Shown piece after piece: positions 33,071-33,726 of a stretch of DNA of 33,726 nucleotides. The DNA is from RGIG3002 sp045546775 (GTDB lineage: Bacteria; Bacillota; Clostridia; Lachnospirales; Lachnospiraceae). A model generated the notes under the pieces. The model made no database searches. It saw only the letters and a program-made list of their open reading frames with translations, and was not told the DNA's origin. Both the position numbers and the translations under genes were made by a program. How positions within the stretch are numbered: the first letter of the stretch is position 1; each line of letters starts with the position of its first letter. The stretch lies in NCBI GenBank assembly GCA_045546775.1, contig JAZQDM010000083.1, positions 1 to 33,726 on the forward strand. Direction: 5' to 3'.

Positions 33071-33726
33071 ATGAAGGAAAAAGTACTTAGTGTTTTTATA
33101 GATGAATCGGGAGATTTTAGACAATACAATCCAGCTTCGCCGAATTATTATGTTGCAATGGTTTTACATAATCAGGAAATAGATATTTCAAAGAATATTG
33201 AAACTTTAGAAAGACAGGTAAGTAATTGGGGGTATTCGGAACATACGATTCACACAGGTCCGTTAATCAGGCGTGAAAGCGTTTATAAAAATGATTTGAG
33301 AGAACAAAGAAAAGCGTTGTTTAATGCATTGTATCATTTTACTCGTTTGCTGGATATTCAATACATCTGTCCTGTGATTAATCAGGGCGATTGTGCAGAA
33401 AAATCTAAGCTGGCTTACACGGATAAATTGACAAAAGAGATTGCAAATCAGCTTCGGGCAAAGGATACATATTTTTCATCCTTTGATAAAATTATTGTTT
33501 ACTATGACTATGGACAGGTTGAGTTGGCCCAGATTCTTGTGTCTGTGTTTAACACCATGTTTTCTAATGTGGAATTTAGAAAGATAGAGACGAATCAGTA
33601 TAAACTATCACAGGCAGCAGATTTGATTTGTACAGTAGAAGCGATAGCACAAAAGAATGTATTAACAAAGTCAGAAAGTGAATTCTTTCACTCAAAGAAT
33701 GATTTCAAGAAAAATATATATAAAAA
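33071..33726 (+). CDS. DUF3800 domain protein (partial, runs off the window end)
   Basis: 218 complete codons are visible with no stop; the C-terminus lies beyond the window. The family signature is clear: V-F-I-D-E-S-G-D-F at the N-terminus (Asp11, Glu12), the mid-domain V-Y-Y-D146-Y-G-Q, and L-S-Q-A-A-D184-L. These acidic residues are spaced as in an RNase H-like nuclease fold, which has been suggested for DUF3800, but its activity is not established. AAAGGGG lies seven bases before the ATG. The gene follows the five-hairpin RNA and its terminator. DUF3800 genes are often found in accessory and phage-related regions, consistent with the decayed neighbourhood here. Confidence 0.9.
   Translation, partial: MKEKVLSVFIDESGDFRQYNPASPNYYVAMVLHNQEIDISKNIETLERQVSNWGYSEHTIHTGPLIRRESVYKNDLREQRKALFNALYHFTRLLDIQYICPVINQGDCAEKSKLAYTDKLTKEIANQLRAKDTYFSSFDKIIVYYDYGQVELAQILVSVFNTMFSNVEFRKIETNQYKLSQAADLICTVEAIAQKNVLTKSESEFFHSKNDFKKNIYK

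Noticed and set aside
1..33726. CRISPR arrays, tRNA or rRNA genes, intact insertion sequences
   Set aside because: No regularly spaced repeats, no cloverleaf or rRNA-like segments, and no transposase motifs were seen on either strand.

Overview
The window reads as chromosomal DNA of a low-to-medium GC Firmicute, most likely a Lachnospiraceae-type Clostridium. Supporting signs are strong AGGAGG-type ribosome binding sites, a T-box leader on leuS, the plsX-acpP-rnc-smc-ftsY gene order, yceD-rpmF with a four-cysteine bL32, a pta-ackA acetate pair, tmcAL, and a family of large uncharacterised membrane proteins. No tRNA, rRNA, CRISPR array, intact insertion sequence or phage gene was found.

Layout. 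1-2400: three poorly characterised genes on + (a DUF2262-like protein and two membrane proteins), separated by clear terminators. 2403-5904: a reverse-strand aromatic amino acid operon, aroF-tyrA-aroA, with its own promoter. 6012-8325: a divergent EF-G paralogue whose GTPase motifs depart from the canonical ones, followed by a branched foldable 3' region. 8413-12220: cell-envelope genes, namely a large membrane protein, a lipoprotein with SH3 and SGNH domains, and a membrane O-acyltransferase. 12210-15004: leuS with a tRNA-sensing T-box leader whose promoter overlaps the end of the acyltransferase gene. 15015-16259 (-): tmcAL. 16416-18843: pta-ackA. 18880-20883: a membrane-anchored DUF5722 glycosidase-like protein. 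20893-21722: yceD-rpmF under a perfect consensus promoter. 21958-22737: a ZIP metal transporter. 22790-30720: plsX-acpP-rnc-smc-ftsY-ilvA, which joins phospholipid and fatty acid synthesis, RNA processing, chromosome organisation, protein targeting and threonine deamination. 30829-31698: a YitT-family membrane protein.

From about 31770 to the end the character changes to an accessory region. It holds a decayed gene with a frameshift and a stop, a very stable hairpin, a broken mini-ORF, a CPBP intramembrane protease, and a DUF3800 gene that runs off the window end. Just ahead of the DUF3800 gene, a strong promoter would transcribe a short RNA of about 94 nt made almost entirely of five tandem hairpins and ending in a terminator. 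This RNA-plus-DUF3800 unit is the most interesting element in the window: it resembles the poorly understood class of structured RNAs reported next to DUF3800 genes.

Gene starts were chosen from ribosome binding site placement and family length, and often differ from the longest open frame. Seven sigma-A type promoters with 17-base spacers were found by eye. All family calls are from sequence recognition without database searches.
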